Assembly (NCBI RefSeq): GCF_009755355.1
Contig: NZ_WQLB01000058.1
Span: 1 to 13,964 of the forward strand
Length of the DNA: 13,964 nt
From: Deinococcus arboris
Lineage (GTDB): Bacteria > Deinococcota > Deinococci > Deinococcales > Deinococcaceae
Direction: 5' to 3'
A program made the translations under genes and the position numbers. Below the pieces are notes generated by a model, which worked only from the letters and a program-made list of their open reading frames with translations, did not search any database and was not told the origin of the DNA. Positions 1 to 6,723 of this stretch are shown piece by piece (positions within the stretch are counted from its first letter, which is position 1; each line of letters opens with the position of its first letter).

Positions 1-386
1 AACAAGGAAACGTTTTAGACGAGATAATTGCCATGGGTTTGCCTAACATCGCTCACTCTATTGAAGCAACTCTTATCACCACCTCAGGAGAAATTGTCGC
101 GACAGATTATATACATTCCGCAGGACGCGAGATGCACGTTATGAATGCCAAAGTTAAAGGCGGAAATAGTGGGGGGCCTATCATAAATCGCTTAGGACAA
201 GTGGTCGGCATTGTAACTAATGATGAGTTCAGTGAATCTAATCAAAATAATGTATTTAGTCTCGCCGTTCCGTCCAAGGAAATAGATAAATTAATTGCAA
301 ATATAAACTGCATAAGTAGACCAGTAACTAATCTAAATGGATGGTCAAGTTTCAGAAAATCAGGTATTAAGGAAATTCAACACTGA
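1..386 (+). CDS. Trypsin/HtrA-like serine protease, C-terminal part (5' end outside window)
   Basis: The frame is open from base 3, before the first ATG at 33, so the gene starts outside the window and only about 127 C-terminal residues are seen. The motif GNSGGP is the catalytic-serine signature of trypsin-like and HtrA-like peptidases. The following GQVVGIVT and the VPSKEIDKLI helix match the end of that fold. His and Asp of the triad would lie upstream. No PDZ domain follows: the protein ends 70-odd residues after the serine. The stretch is strikingly AT-rich compared with everything after 407, and on the opposite strand to the neighbouring operon, so it is probably host or earlier-acquired DNA beside the element. 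The family is well supported; its role is unknown. Confidence 0.8.
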   Translation, partial: QGNVLDEIIAMGLPNIAHSIEATLITTSGEIVATDYIHSAGREMHVMNAKVKGGNSGGPIINRLGQVVGIVTNDEFSESNQNNVFSLAVPSKEIDKLIANINCISRPVTNLNGWSSFRKSGIKEIQH

Positions 387-406
387 CCGAAGCAGCGAAA
401 CCCAGT

Positions 407-616
407 TCACGCTCTTGTCCACCTATTTAGAACCGCCGCAATGGGCTGGGTTACCCCACGCACGTCGCTGGCCACCTCAGGAATGTTGCTCCCGGCCCAG
501 AAGTTCTTCTCGTCCAGGCTGCGGCTCAGTTTCTGGGCAATGATGACGCTCCCGGCCAGGATGGCCAGCGCCACCAGGCCGCTGCCCAGGAGCACGGTCT
601 GTACGGTCTTGTTCAT
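407..616 (-). CDS. Small single-pass membrane protein (69 aa), last gene of the operon
   Basis: Starts MNKTVQTVLLGSG and has one hydrophobic segment at about residues 8-27, then a short soluble tail containing NFWAGSN. The in-frame GTG five codons earlier is rejected because a GGGGAG ribosome site lies about 6 nt before this ATG. The start is 2 nt after the stop of the lytic transglycosylase gene, so the two are probably translated together. The tail's FW motif after the membrane segment recurs in other small proteins of this operon. No family is recognised. A virion membrane protein or an accessory lysis protein is possible. It is the last gene before the AT-rich flank. Confidence 0.6.
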   Translation of the reverse strand: MNKTVQTVLLGSGLVALAILAGSVIIAQKLSRSLDEKNFWAGSNIPEVASDVRGVTQPIAAVLNRWTRA

Positions 617-618
617 CC

Positions 619-1359
619 TCAGCTCCCCCACCAGCTGGTGGTGCGCAGTTCCGGGTGGCGCTGCGCGATGGCGATGACGGTGGCGGAGTAAGGCCGGGTG
701 CCTGGGCAGCCCAGCTCTGCACGTGTCACGCTCAACGACGTGGCGCAGGTCAACTCACCGCGCCTGTAGTTCAGCCAGTTGCCGCGGCCCATGCCGTAGT
801 GGCGCAGCGTCTCGCGCACACTGGCCGCACATTCGGGGTACGCGCTGCGCGCCCACTTCATGTACCGGATGCCGGCCCGCACCTTCGCCGCGGGCGTGGT
901 GAGCGGCCACGCGGCCCCCACCTGGTCCGCCGCAATCTTGGTGACCTGCAAGGGGCCGGCCGCGCCGCTGCTCCTGTTCACGGCGTTCAGGTCCAGGGCA
1001 CTTTCTGCGTAGGCATGGCCAAACGCCAGGTCGAGGGGATAGCCTTCCTCCTCGCAAACGGTCACCAGTTGCAGCGCGAGGGTGCGCGTGGCCACCGGCG
1101 AGAGGCGCCGCAAAGGCACCTCTTTGAGAATGGCCTGTTCACACCGGTCGATGAGCTGCGCGCGGGTCGGACCTGCAGGCGCGGGCGTGGGGCGCGTAGG
1201 CGTGGTGGGTCCCGCTGGTAGCGTGACGACGGGCAGCGCCGGGCTGGACCTCATAGGGACAGCCGCCGGCCGCACCGCCCGGCTGGCCAACACCGCCACG
1301 GCACCAGCCGCCACAATCCCCAGCATCAACTTTTTCTGGCTAGCGGCGCTGAGCTTCAT
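619..1359 (-). CDS. Membrane-anchored lytic transglycosylase (SLT domain)
   Basis: Predicted 246 aa. Residues about 11-27 form a signal anchor, residues 28-66 a Pro/Thr/Ala-rich linker, and the rest an SLT-type lysozyme-like domain. Glu119 in AYAESAL is the likely catalytic acid, and GAAGPLQVT (132-140) matches the GxxGLMQ(I/V) motif that follows it in this family. Such enzymes cleave the MurNAc-GlcNAc bond of peptidoglycan to leave 1,6-anhydroMurNAc. Several cysteines in the domain could form disulfides, consistent with an extracytoplasmic location. The ATG at 1359 is chosen over an upstream GTG because GGAGGGG lies 6 nt before it. Membrane-containing phages such as PRD1 carry a virion transglycosylase for genome entry; a role in release is the alternative. 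Confidence 0.85.
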   Translation of the reverse strand: MKLSAASQKKLMLGIVAAGAVAVLASRAVRPAAVPMRSSPALPVVTLPAGPTTPTRPTPAPAGPTRAQLIDRCEQAILKEVPLRRLSPVATRTLALQLVTVCEEEGYPLDLAFGHAYAESALDLNAVNRSSGAAGPLQVTKIAADQVGAAWPLTTPAAKVRAGIRYMKWARSAYPECAASVRETLRHYGMGRGNWLNYRRGELTCATSLSVTRAELGCPGTRPYSATVIAIAQRHPELRTTSWWGS

Positions 1360-1603
1360 CGGTGTCCCCTCCCCCACTCAGGCCCCGCGGGCGCATCCGC
1401 CGGCCATTGCGCAGGTCCCAGCCGCCGCCGGTAAACCAGGCAAGGGCGTTCATGTCGGCATAGTTGGTCCGCGCGCCGTCAATGGCGCCAGCAACGTGGC
1501 AGAACGACTTCGCTGCCCGTGGCGCTACACCAGCGGCCAGGACTGGCACCGGGACTGGGGTCATGGCCGGCAGGGTGCCGGTGCTCACATCTGGAGGCAG
1601 CAT
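1340..1603 (-). CDS. Hypothetical protein, 87 aa
   Basis: The ATG overlaps the stop of the upstream gene as TGATG, the same coupling seen at most junctions of this operon, and the end overlaps the transglycosylase start by 20 bases. The N-terminal third is Pro/Val/Ala-rich and the C-terminal third is Gly/Arg-rich. The middle contains a tryptophan patch (AWFTGGGWDL). There is no clear transmembrane segment and I recognise no family. The basic C-terminus may partly be an out-of-frame tail, but no obvious repair is visible. Position between fibre genes and the lytic enzyme suggests a virion accessory role only by context. Confidence 0.5.
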   Translation of the reverse strand: MLPPDVSTGTLPAMTPVPVPVLAAGVAPRAAKSFCHVAGAIDGARTNYADMNALAWFTGGGWDLRNGRRMRPRGLSGGGDTDEAQRR

Positions 1604-1857
1604 CAGGCCGGATCTGCCAGGTATTCGCTGACCACTTCAACGCGCAGCGCGCGCAGGCTGGCGCCAGGGAACGCATGGCCGCGCCAGCGCAGCAGGCCGC
1701 CTGGGGCTTCAGTCAGCTCTGCGAGCGCGGCAGGCATGGCCGCGTCTGAAGCTGTGGTGCCGTAATCGGCGGCCTGCATCTCGATGTGGCCCAGCTCGTC
1801 TGTGGTGCTGTCCACACGGTCGAGCAGCACGCGGAAAACAACGATGGAAGGTCTCAT
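1603..1857 (-). CDS. Small soluble protein, 84 aa, downstream of fibre gene
   Basis: Starts MRPSIVVFRVLLDRVDS; the ATG at 1857 is preceded by AGGTGA at suitable distance and lies 11 nt after the stop of the 315-aa fibre-like gene. The longer reading from 1935 would overlap the fibre gene widely and is not favoured. Alternating hydrophobic residues at both ends suggest a small beta/alpha domain. It has no membrane segment and no cysteine. The stop overlaps the next start as TGATG. Small genes directly after fibre genes are often chaperones or attached subunits, but nothing in the sequence shows this. Confidence 0.6.
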   Translation of the reverse strand: MRPSIVVFRVLLDRVDSTTDELGHIEMQAADYGTTASDAAMPAALAELTEAPGGLLRWRGHAFPGASLRALRVEVVSEYLADPA

Positions 1858-1868
1858 GGTGTCACCTA

Positions 1869-2816
1869 TCAGGCACGCGCCCAGGTCAGGGCGGGGCCGG
1901 TAATGGAGAGGGTTTGCGTGCTGCTCTTGGAACATGTCACGCCGTCGTTCGCGTCCCAGACATAGGCCAGGCCGTTACTGTTGCCGCTGTTGCCGTCCGC
2001 AGAGATGACGACGCTGCTCCAGGTGCCGACCACCTGCCCAGCGGTCCACGCGGCCACCGTGCCGCCGCGTGTAAACGTGCCCGGCGTGTACCCTGCCGCC
2101 GTCAGGGTGTTGGCGGTCGTGGACTCGGCCGGATACCGGCCCAGGTCATCGGTGTAGCTGGACGCGCTCATGTCACCGGCCAGGCCGAAGAAAAGGTAGG
2201 TGCTCCCCGTCAGCAGCCCAGAAACCAGGCGCAGGTCATACCGGCCGCTCGGGCCACTGCCTCCCCCCATCAGCAACGTGCGCCCAGCCAGCATGCCCAC
2301 CCCGGCCAGCGTCCAGCTGCCCGCCGTCCACGCTACAGGTGAGAGCGTCACGCGCAGGGTGTAGGTCAGGCGGAGCTGTTGGTCTGAGGTTTTGGTGACC
2401 ACCACGGGGTTATTTGAGCCGTCCCGGAAGCGCTCACACACGGCCAGGCCGCCCGTACTGGCCGCCGCAAGGCCCCATTCCGTCAGGTTGCCGTTGGCCG
2501 CCGAATACCCAAAATCGCGGGTGAACGTGAAGTCATACACGCCGTTGCTGACGCGCGTAATGGTGTCGCCCGTGGGGGCACTCGCAGTACGGGCCACCTC
2601 AGCGATCAGTGCGGTCTGCCCCACGGCGGGGTCAGTCGTACCGGTGCCCACGCAGGCGTATTGGGCCAAGCCGCTAAAGCCATAGGTTGCCAGCAGGTCG
2701 AGGCCCTGATTCAAGAGCAGATTGTGCTGCTCGCCGGCCTGCACGATGAGGCCCGCGCGGCTGCGGAGCTCGTAACTGATCCAGCCGTCGAGCGTAACGT
2801 GTCGGGGTTGCATCAC
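1869..2816 (-). CDS. Phage fibre/receptor-binding-like protein, 315 aa
   Basis: The N-terminal 60 residues carry a pattern often seen in phage fibre and minor tail proteins: an LLLNQGLDLLATYGF segment followed by CVGTGTTDP and LIAEVART. The rest is Gly/Ser/Thr-rich and beta-prone, ending in a roughly 130-residue segment with regular Trp-Thr-Ala patterns typical of carbohydrate-binding beta-sandwiches. No membrane segment. It starts at GTG 2816 or the adjacent ATG 2813, both overlapping the upstream stop; GGAGG lies 9 or 12 nt before them. It follows a second fibre-like gene directly, so both probably sit at the virion surface and bind the host. Family assignment is by pattern memory only. Confidence 0.6.
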   Translation of the reverse strand: MMQPRHVTLDGWISYELRSRAGLIVQAGEQHNLLLNQGLDLLATYGFSGLAQYACVGTGTTDPAVGQTALIAEVARTASAPTGDTITRVSNGVYDFTFTRDFGYSAANGNLTEWGLAAASTGGLAVCERFRDGSNNPVVVTKTSDQQLRLTYTLRVTLSPVAWTAGSWTLAGVGMLAGRTLLMGGGSGPSGRYDLRLVSGLLTGSTYLFFGLAGDMSASSYTDDLGRYPAESTTANTLTAAGYTPGTFTRGGTVAAWTAGQVVGTWSSVVISADGNSGNSNGLAYVWDANDGVTCSKSSTQTLSITGPALTWARA

Positions 2817-3745
2817 GTGAGGGTGCCTCCTGATGGGGCAGAGAGCGCGGCAGCCGCGTTGTCACTCGGCAGGGTCACCACGACCACCACCACCGTCAGC
2901 GCGCCGCTCGACGGGGCCGGCAGCGTGGCCGTCATGGGGTTGGGGGCCAGGTCTGAGGCCAGCACCGTGTCTGTGCGGGCGCCGCTCGCGGGCTGCGTGA
3001 CGGTGGCCGTCATCGGCTCGGTGGTGGGGGTGTACACCTGAAAGGTCTCAAGGCGCACCCCGCTCGCCGGCTGGCCCACGGTGGCCTGCGTGTGCCCGGC
3101 CCCTGTCACCGGGTACAGCCCAGAGAGACGGGGCGCGGCCACGTCGCCAGCCAGCGTGCCGGCCAGGGCCGCCCAGCGCTGGGGCAGAGCGACAACCTGG
3201 TCCAGCGCAGCGGGGGTGGGATAGCTGCCCAGAGCGTGCGCCGTGGCGTAGAGCTCACGCTGGGCGCGGCCTGTCAGGCTCAGGCGGTCAGGGGCCAGGT
3301 GGATGCACAGCACGTCGCTGTCGGCCAAGCCCACCTCGCTCAAGGCGTCCGCAATCAGGCAAGGGTTATGGCCTGCCCAGGGGCCGCGCGTCACGTAGTG
3401 GCTGCTCTGCGGATGCCACTGGCGCACAGACACCTGCCCAGCCAGGCACCAGGCCAGCACGGGGCGGGCAGCCTGGTCGAAGGCCAAGCCCACATGCTGC
3501 ACCTTGCCACTGGCCAGCGGCCCCAGAGCGTCAGAGTCAGCTCTGGGCGCCCACGCACCGCCCTGCACCTGATACAGCTGCGGGCCGTCACGGTGCAGCG
3601 CCAGTGCCCAGCGGCCTCCATACAACTCGGCAAACGACCCCGCGCCCGGCTGCCCCAATGTCAGGGGACCAGGCGCGAGCACGAGTTCAGGCCGCAGCGT
3701 CTTTCCAGCGCGCCGCGACACCACCACGGCTGGAATCGTGGTCAC
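2813..3745 (-). CDS. Virion structural/fibre-like protein with C-terminal tandem repeats, 310 aa
   Basis: GTG start overlapping the previous stop (GTGA). Residues about 75-190 contain AFDQAARPVLAWCLAGQVSVRQW followed by LSLTGRAQRELYATAH and LDQVVALPQRW, a pattern I associate with phage structural proteins annotated near fibre genes. From about residue 225 there are three 26-residue repeats beginning (Q/A)P(A/S)SG and ending near MTAT, then a partial fourth, suggesting a repetitive beta stalk. The repeats end just before the next fibre gene, so this protein may form a shaft carrying the 315-aa protein. The recurrent repeats and GTG-rich stretch near 2875-2895 are low complexity but do not break the frame. 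Confidence 0.6.
   Translation of the reverse strand: MTTIPAVVVSRRAGKTLRPELVLAPGPLTLGQPGAGSFAELYGGRWALALHRDGPQLYQVQGGAWAPRADSDALGPLASGKVQHVGLAFDQAARPVLAWCLAGQVSVRQWHPQSSHYVTRGPWAGHNPCLIADALSEVGLADSDVLCIHLAPDRLSLTGRAQRELYATAHALGSYPTPAALDQVVALPQRWAALAGTLAGDVAAPRLSGLYPVTGAGHTQATVGQPASGVRLETFQVYTPTTEPMTATVTQPASGARTDTVLASDLAPNPMTATLPAPSSGALTVVVVVVTLPSDNAAAALSAPSGGTLT
2816..3073 (-). repeat. Tandem 78-bp (26-residue) coding repeats, 3.3 copies
   Basis: Within the C-terminus of the 310-aa fibre-like protein, units start QPASGVR, QPASGAR, APSSGAL and the partial APSGGTL, each 26 residues after the last; the first two end EPMTATVT and NPMTATLP. Seen by aligning the translated sequence by eye. Repeats of this length suit a fibrous beta stalk and allow length variation by recombination. 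Confidence 0.75.
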
Positions 3746-4203
3746 TGCATGTACACCTGGAAGATCGCCGGGCCATCCGGGCCGGGGTCAACAATCACCT
3801 TGCTGACCAGGCAGGTCAGGCTGATGGTGGTGGCCGGCGGCACGGTGTGGCTGGTGCTGGGCTGCCCGCCCACGCCGATCAGCGTCACCTTGAAGGCGGT
3901 GTCGCCGAGGTTCGCGTAGAACCCGCGCGAGACGGCGCGGCCCTGGTTCAGTGCCTCCACGTCCACCTCCTTGCGGGCGGCGGTGGTCTCTTCCACGATC
4001 ACGGGCAGCTGGGTCAGGCGCCGCGGGGCGATGCGGGGGTTGTCCTGGACATCCACCAGACCGAACTCAAACGCCAGGGCGCGGTGCTGCGCCTGCGCGG
4101 TCTCGCGTGTGGCCTTCATTTCGGCGTAGATGTGGCCCAGGCAGTGTTCCAGCTTGCCCAGGCCGTCCTGCACCATGGGCAGATACTTTTCGAGTCCTAA
4201 CAT
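3742..4203 (-). CDS. Protein of unknown function, helical N-terminus and beta C-terminus, 153 aa
   Basis: Begins MLGLEKYLPMVQDGLGKLEH; the ATG overlaps the stop of the preceding membrane protein as TGATG. The first ~70 residues look like amphipathic helices, possibly coiled coil, with AEMKATRETAQAQHRAL. The last ~70 look like beta strands (GDTAFKVTLIGVGG, ATTISLTCLVSKVIV). There is no membrane segment. The pattern of a trimeric helical stem plus a beta domain would suit a spike base, and the next gene downstream encodes a fibre-like protein. This is inference; I do not recognise the family. Confidence 0.6.
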   Translation of the reverse strand: MLGLEKYLPMVQDGLGKLEHCLGHIYAEMKATRETAQAQHRALAFEFGLVDVQDNPRIAPRRLTQLPVIVEETTAARKEVDVEALNQGRAVSRGFYANLGDTAFKVTLIGVGGQPSTSHTVPPATTISLTCLVSKVIVDPGPDGPAIFQVYMQ

Positions 4204-4505
4204 CAGCAGTTCTCCAGACGGCGTGAGAGGTGGAGGGCCAGCCAGCGCAGTACGGTGGGCAGCACCACCAGGGCGATGCCCACGGCGTTCATGACGCGGG
4301 ACACGTCGCGGCCCGGCACGATGGCCAGTTCCAGGTGCAGCATGGTCAGCACCACGCCGCCGATGTACAGGAAGCCGCCGAAGCCGCGCGACCACTCGCT
4401 GTAGGTGCGGGTGGTGCCGGTCAGCAGGAAGAGCATGTGGCGCACGCAGTACATCACCAGCACCAGGCGGGCGACGAACAGCAGCAGATCCAGGAGTTCG
4501 TTCAC
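4203..4505 (-). CDS. Small multi-pass membrane protein (100 aa), holin-like
   Basis: GTG start overlapping the previous stop as GTGA, with AGGAGG 7 nt before it, a near-perfect ribosome site. Three hydrophobic segments at about residues 4-28, 44-64 and 72-92, separated by short charged loops, with a basic C-terminal end. Size and topology resemble class I holins, which make pores that release or activate lytic enzymes. The neighbouring gene on the upstream side also encodes a two-helix small membrane protein, so this may be a holin/antiholin pair. Alternatively it is a virion membrane protein. No sequence family is recognised. Confidence 0.6.
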   Translation of the reverse strand: MNELLDLLLFVARLVLVMYCVRHMLFLLTGTTRTYSEWSRGFGGFLYIGGVVLTMLHLELAIVPGRDVSRVMNAVGIALVVLPTVLRWLALHLSRRLENC

Positions 4506-4723
4506 TTCGTTTCCTCCTCGGCCGCGGGCAGGCCAGCGCGCGCCCCCTGCTTCTCGCGGATGCGCGTGGCCACTTCAGGCAGACCGAACACCGTGGCGAT
4601 GACACTGCCCAGAAACAGGGACCAGGTGCCGTCAAGCGGCGAATTGCGGTACAGGGTGTTACCAGCCAGGGCGAGCATGATGATGACCACGGTGATGACC
4701 AGTAGGCCGATGAGGCGCTGCAT
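4502..4723 (-). CDS. Small two-helix membrane protein, 73 aa
   Basis: The ATG at 4723 has AGGAGT 5 nt upstream; a longer reading to 4771 would overlap the preceding gene and has no such site. Helices at about residues 5-22 and 30-47, then a charged tail ending EEETK. The stop overlaps the GTG of the 100-aa membrane protein. The layout is compatible with a class II holin or a membrane virion protein; the sequence alone cannot decide. Confidence 0.6.
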   Translation of the reverse strand: MQRLIGLLVITVVIIMLALAGNTLYRNSPLDGTWSLFLGSVIATVFGLPEVATRIREKQGARAGLPAAEEETK

Positions 4724-4746
4724 TGGACTCCTGTTGGTGGGAAGGG

Positions 4747-4914
4747 TTATTTCGAGCCGCCGCAGCCACACCCGCAGCCGCCGGTGGTCTGGGTCTGGGC
4801 ACGCCGGGCCTGGATGACCTGCATGGTCAGCACGACCACGCCGTACACGAGCAGGGTGCCCACGGCGGTGTAAGCGCCCTGGCGAATCAGTTGGGGTCCG
4901 GATTGGTCTTTCAT
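4747..4914 (-). CDS. 55-aa single-pass membrane protein with Cys/Gly-rich tail
   Basis: Found by reading the minus strand between longer genes. ATG at 4914 with GAGG 7 nt upstream. One hydrophobic segment at about residues 15-34, then a basic and Gln/Thr-rich link, and a terminal GGCGCGCGGSK with three alternating cysteines. The start lies 4 nt after the previous stop and the codon use fits its neighbours. The cysteine cluster near the C-terminus could bind a metal, form inter-subunit disulfides or be lipidated. No family is recognised. Confidence 0.6.
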   Translation of the reverse strand: MKDQSGPQLIRQGAYTAVGTLLVYGVVVLTMQVIQARRAQTQTTGGCGCGCGGSK

Positions 4915-4918
4915 GGGG

Positions 4919-5032
4919 TTACCTCACGCTGAGCGCGCCCAGGCGCTCGTCGAAGATCCAGGGGGGCGTGCCGCCGGCCCACAGCTCGCGCGAATCGACC
5001 GGCATCCGGCCGGGGCCGCCCGGCCCCTTCAC
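4919..5032 (-). CDS. 37-residue peptide, probable small gene
   Basis: Fills the only sizeable gap in this part of the operon. A GTG at 5032 opens a frame of 37 codons ending TAA at 4919, with SRELWAGGTPPWIFDERL in the middle. It is 9 nt downstream of the previous stop and 4 nt upstream of the next start. The ribosome site is weak (AGGGCAG). It has no membrane segment. The LWAGG motif resembles the FWAGS of the 69-aa protein. Support is mainly context: in this operon every other stretch is coding. Confidence 0.4.
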   Translation of the reverse strand: MKGPGGPGRMPVDSRELWAGGTPPWIFDERLGALSVR

Positions 5033-5041
5033 GACGCTGCC

Positions 5042-5428
5042 CTAGTTCTCCCAGAGGCGGCTGGTGAGGGCGTTCACGCCCACTTCGGCCAGGTGGGGCG
5101 GCAGGACCGGCAGTTTCTGCTCGTTGGCACCGGCCAGCAGCCAGCCGGACACCTGGGCTGTGGCAGGTCCGGTGAGGGCGGGCATGGGCGTGACGGGCTG
5201 GGTGCTGGGCGCCGTGGGCGCCGGCAGGACCGGCAGCGTGATGGGGACCGTGGGGGCTGGCGTGACCACCGGGGTGCTGGACCCTGCCGGCACAGTCGAG
5301 GCGGGCGTGCCCGGTTGCGGGGCGGTAGGCGCCGCCTCACGCTGGCGCATCAGGTACGCCACGCCCACGGCGCCCGCCCCCAGGACGCCCAGGAGCAGGG
5401 CCACCGACAAGGCGGGCTGGGCCTTCAC
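5042..5428 (-). CDS. Membrane-anchored protein with Pro-rich linker, 128 aa
   Basis: GTG start at 5428 overlapping the previous stop as GTGA; the longer reading to 5632 runs through the upstream gene and is rejected. Residues about 6-28 form a membrane anchor, 30-85 a Pro/Thr/Ala linker rich in VTPAPTVP-like repeats, and the last ~40 residues a small domain ending NALTSRLWEN. The architecture (N-terminal anchor, stiff linker, short terminal domain) is the same as in several neighbours, which suggests proteins projecting from a membrane towards another layer such as a capsid. Confidence 0.65.
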   Translation of the reverse strand: MKAQPALSVALLLGVLGAGAVGVAYLMRQREAAPTAPQPGTPASTVPAGSSTPVVTPAPTVPITLPVLPAPTAPSTQPVTPMPALTGPATAQVSGWLLAGANEQKLPVLPPHLAEVGVNALTSRLWEN

Positions 5429-5829
5429 TTGTAGTACCCGCCGGCCGACACGCCGAAGCCGCCGGTGCTTCCCGATTTGGTGAAGCTGCCGGTGGGCGCC
5501 TCGACCTCGGGAAGGGCCACGCTCGGGGTGTCGTAATGGCCGTATTTGTCGCTGAAGGTGGGGCCGTACAGCCCCCCAGGGCGGGGCGCCAGCGGGTTGC
5601 CGGGCACCAGGCCTTCGACCCAGCGCTGCCACACGCTGCCGTACCCGTTGCCGGTCAGGCCGTTGTGCACGCTGAAGTCAGGGACCGCGTTCCAGAAGCT
5701 GCCGGGGGCGGCCTCTTCGCCGGCCGCCTGGGCGCCGGGCTGGGTTAGCACCACGGCCGCCACCGCCACGGCGGCCAGGACACCGCCGGCGATCAGCAGG
5801 TGGCCAGTGTCAAACTTTTTCTTGGTCAT
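5425..5829 (-). CDS. Membrane-anchored small protein with Tyr/Gly-rich C-terminus, 134 aa
   Basis: Starts MTKKKFDTGHLL; the ATG overlaps the previous stop (ATGA) and GAGG lies 5 nt upstream. Hydrophobic segment at about residues 11-29 ends with TQPGAQAAGEEA, which could also be read as a signal peptide with an AQA cleavage site. The mature part contains GSFWNAVPDF and SVWQRWVEG and ends TGGFGVSAGGYYK. The GGFGVS string reappears at the N-terminus of the protein encoded at 6723-7070. No family is recognised; it is likely a virion or envelope-associated protein by context. Confidence 0.65.
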   Translation of the reverse strand: MTKKKFDTGHLLIAGGVLAAVAVAAVVLTQPGAQAAGEEAAPGSFWNAVPDFSVHNGLTGNGYGSVWQRWVEGLVPGNPLAPRPGGLYGPTFSDKYGHYDTPSVALPEVEAPTGSFTKSGSTGGFGVSAGGYYK

Positions 5830-6455
5830 GTCGTCCTCACGTTGAGGGGCGCTTTGGAGACGCCCAGCTGCGCCAGGTTCGCCAGCACGCTCTTCTGCTG
5901 CGCGTCGAGTTCCGAGAGGCGCACGAGCAGCGGGCGGCGCTGGGCGGCCTGGCGCGCAGCCCATTCGGCCTGCACCGCGGCGGCAATGCGGGGCTCCATG
6001 TTGCCGTTGTGGCAGCGCGCCGCTTGCGTGAGCCACGGCCCCGAGTTGCGGCAGGAGGCCCACTCCTGATCCGAGATGGCGTTTCGCAGCTGGGCGTCCA
6101 CCGGCGTGGCGTCGATGGTGTTGAGCCCGTCTGTCAGGCGCTTGATCTCGTTGTGACAGGTGGCGAGGTCGCGCTCCAGGCCGTTAATCTTGTCGGCGCG
6201 ACGCCACGCCTCTTCCCGCGCCTTCTCGGCGTCCTGGGCCGCCTGCAGGGCCGCCAGATTGCTGCCGGGGCCCACCGGAGCCACCACGCCGTTGCCGACA
6301 GGCAGGGTGCCGGCCGGGGCCGGCTGGGGCGCGGCTGTCCCGGTCTGAGCGGGCCGGTCCCTGAGCAGGAGGTATCCACCGCCCACAGCCAGCCCCACCA
6401 GGAGCACGGTGCCCAGCGACAGGCTGGCCACCACGGCAAGTTCACCTTGTTTCAC
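5826..6455 (-). CDS. Membrane-anchored coiled-coil protein, 209 aa
   Basis: GTG start at 6455, 4 nt after the previous stop. A membrane segment at about residues 9-31 is followed by a Pro/Gly linker and a predicted coiled coil at about 65-112 (EKAREEAWRRADKINGLERD). The C-terminal half has three cysteines and a second helical stretch near AEWAARQAAQRRP. N-terminal anchor plus coiled coil resembles spanin-like or Rz-like topology, and equally a membrane-to-capsid linker. There is no overlapping Rz1 lipoprotein. The stop overlaps the next ATG (ATGA). Confidence 0.65.
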   Translation of the reverse strand: MKQGELAVVASLSLGTVLLVGLAVGGGYLLLRDRPAQTGTAAPQPAPAGTLPVGNGVVAPVGPGSNLAALQAAQDAEKAREEAWRRADKINGLERDLATCHNEIKRLTDGLNTIDATPVDAQLRNAISDQEWASCRNSGPWLTQAARCHNGNMEPRIAAAVQAEWAARQAAQRRPLLVRLSELDAQQKSVLANLAQLGVSKAPLNVRTT

Positions 6456-6459
6456 GCGC

Positions 6460-6723
6460 TCACCAGTCCTTCTTCACGCCGGCGTAGGCCCAGCCAGGGC
6501 CGATATAGCTGTAGTCCACCTGCCCCGTGTCAATCAGGACACTCGGCGCGTAGCCGGTGGCCACGCCGACCTGCACCGGGGGCAGCGACTTGTCCGCGCC
6601 CGTGGGCAGGGTGACCAGCGCGCCGGCCTGGCCCGCTTTGGCGCGCGGCCGGGTCACGGCAAAGGCCACCCCGCCCGCCGCGAGGATGCCCAGCAGGGCT
6701 GCCGCGAGGACGGGGCGGCGCAT
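6460..6723 (-). CDS. Small membrane-anchored protein, 87 aa
   Basis: The ATG overlaps the previous stop as TGATG. After MRRP, residues 5-22 form a hydrophobic anchor, followed by a basic patch (TRPRAKAG) and a compact domain of about 55 residues with aromatic residues at its end (DYSYIGPGWAYAGVKKDW). No cysteine, no known motif. It belongs to the run of small one-helix proteins directly after the putative capsid genes, the position in which membrane-containing phages commonly encode virion membrane proteins. Confidence 0.6.
   Translation of the reverse strand: MRRPVLAAALLGILAAGGVAFAVTRPRAKAGQAGALVTLPTGADKSLPPVQVGVATGYAPSVLIDTGQVDYSYIGPGWAYAGVKKDW

Noticed and set aside
655..1221. Long plus-strand reading frames opposite the transglycosylase and throughout 3092-4817
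   Set aside because: They are the antisense of well-supported minus-strand genes, are Arg/Ala/His-rich, and lack ribosome sites.
2875..2900. GTG/CAC triplet run as a regulatory microsatellite
   Set aside because: It lies inside the repeat-bearing fibre gene, encodes a Val run and keeps the frame.
4203..4635. N-terminal extension of the 153-aa protein up to 4635
   Set aside because: It runs through the 100-aa membrane protein in another frame, and the ATG at 4203 is coupled as TGATG.
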